Positions 6,522-6,681 of a DNA stretch of 6,681 bases are shown one piece after another. This stretch comes from JAWLFY01 sp964462125 (lineage in GTDB: Bacteria; Planctomycetota; Planctomycetia; Pirellulales; Pirellulaceae). The notes under the pieces were generated by a model, which was not told the DNA's origin, ran no database searches, and saw only the letters and a list, made by a program, of their open reading frames with translations. Both the position numbers and the translations under genes were made by a program. The stretch covers positions 1-6,681 of the forward strand of contig CAYWXT010000285.1 of assembly GCA_964462125.1 (NCBI GenBank), given 5' to 3'. The stretch's first letter is position 1. Each line of letters opens with the position of its first letter.

Positions 6522-6527
6522 GACTGG

Positions 6528-6681
6528 TTATGGAGTGCCGCCGCCATCACCATTGAGTGTCTGCGCAACGTATTCAAAGCCGTTCACTCGGACCGTGCCG
6601 TCGCCACGAATCTCGATCTCGCCGCCCTTAGGGGCCGCGCGTCATTTGATTACCGGATTCAGCAACTCTTTCTCGGATGGA
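6528..6681 (-). CDS. 3' end of an unidentified gene with an apparent +1 frameshift (5' end outside window)
   Basis: Read from the right edge, the first frame gives SIRERVAESGNQMTRGP and stops at TAA (6630-6628). Skipping one base after the CCC codon (6633-6631) gives a further 33 codons, beginning KGGEIEIRGDGTVRVNGFEY and ending at TAA (6530-6528). The second part has no ATG of its own and looks like real protein, with alternating strand residues and G/C-rich third positions. The downstream frame read straight back to the edge instead meets a TGA (6644-6642) after PSEKELLNPVIK. The run CCCC at the junction makes a one-base insertion or sequencing error the simplest explanation. Programmed +1 shifting at CCC-TAA is the alternative. 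The family is not recognised. Confidence 0.4.

Noticed and set aside
6642..6644. TGA in the downstream frame of the right-edge gene read as selenocysteine
   Set aside because: The context (Ile-Lys before, Arg-Ala-Ala after) resembles no known selenoprotein motif, no SECIS-like hairpin is evident right after it, and the one-base slip at CCCC explains the data more simply.

Overview
The window looks like a chromosome fragment from a planctomycete, probably of the Pirellulaceae type. The reasons are a high G+C content, long single-pass membrane proteins with acidic, Gly- and Met-rich inserts, few clear Shine-Dalgarno sites, and a bacterial formaldehyde-activating enzyme (Fae). Fae is otherwise found mainly in methylotrophic proteobacteria. 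The taxonomic call is an inference from content, not a match I could run.

Left part (1-4436): three genes in a row on the + strand. The first is cut by the window edge, so only its last 171 codons are present. The second (589 aa) and third (661 aa) each have a short N-terminal tail, one membrane helix and a large domain predicted to lie outside the cytoplasm. That layout resembles PilN/PilO/GspM-type assembly proteins, but no family is assigned. The first two share a beta-strand motif ending in Tyr-Asn. The second and third share Met/Asp/Glu/Gly/Tyr-rich islands, and the second ends in two sets of acidic tandem repeats. A strong stem-loop lies between genes two and three, and a small hairpin may cover the ribosome-binding site of gene three. 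These genes probably form one operon whose products act together at the cell envelope.

Middle and right part (4450-6391): an ATP-grasp enzyme gene on the - strand converges on the operon with a 13-base gap. It is divergent from fae across a 145-base region that probably holds both promoters. Fae condenses formaldehyde with tetrahydromethanopterin (H4MPT). An ATP-grasp ligase beside it fits a role in making or modifying that cofactor, so this part is a piece of the H4MPT-linked C1 pathway.

Right edge (6392-6681): a 136-base gap with a stem-loop that probably ends fae transcription, then the 3' end of a - strand gene. That gene end reads as one plausible protein only if a +1 shift occurs at a CCC-TAA site. 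This could be programmed frameshifting, a pseudogene, or a one-base error in a run of four C.
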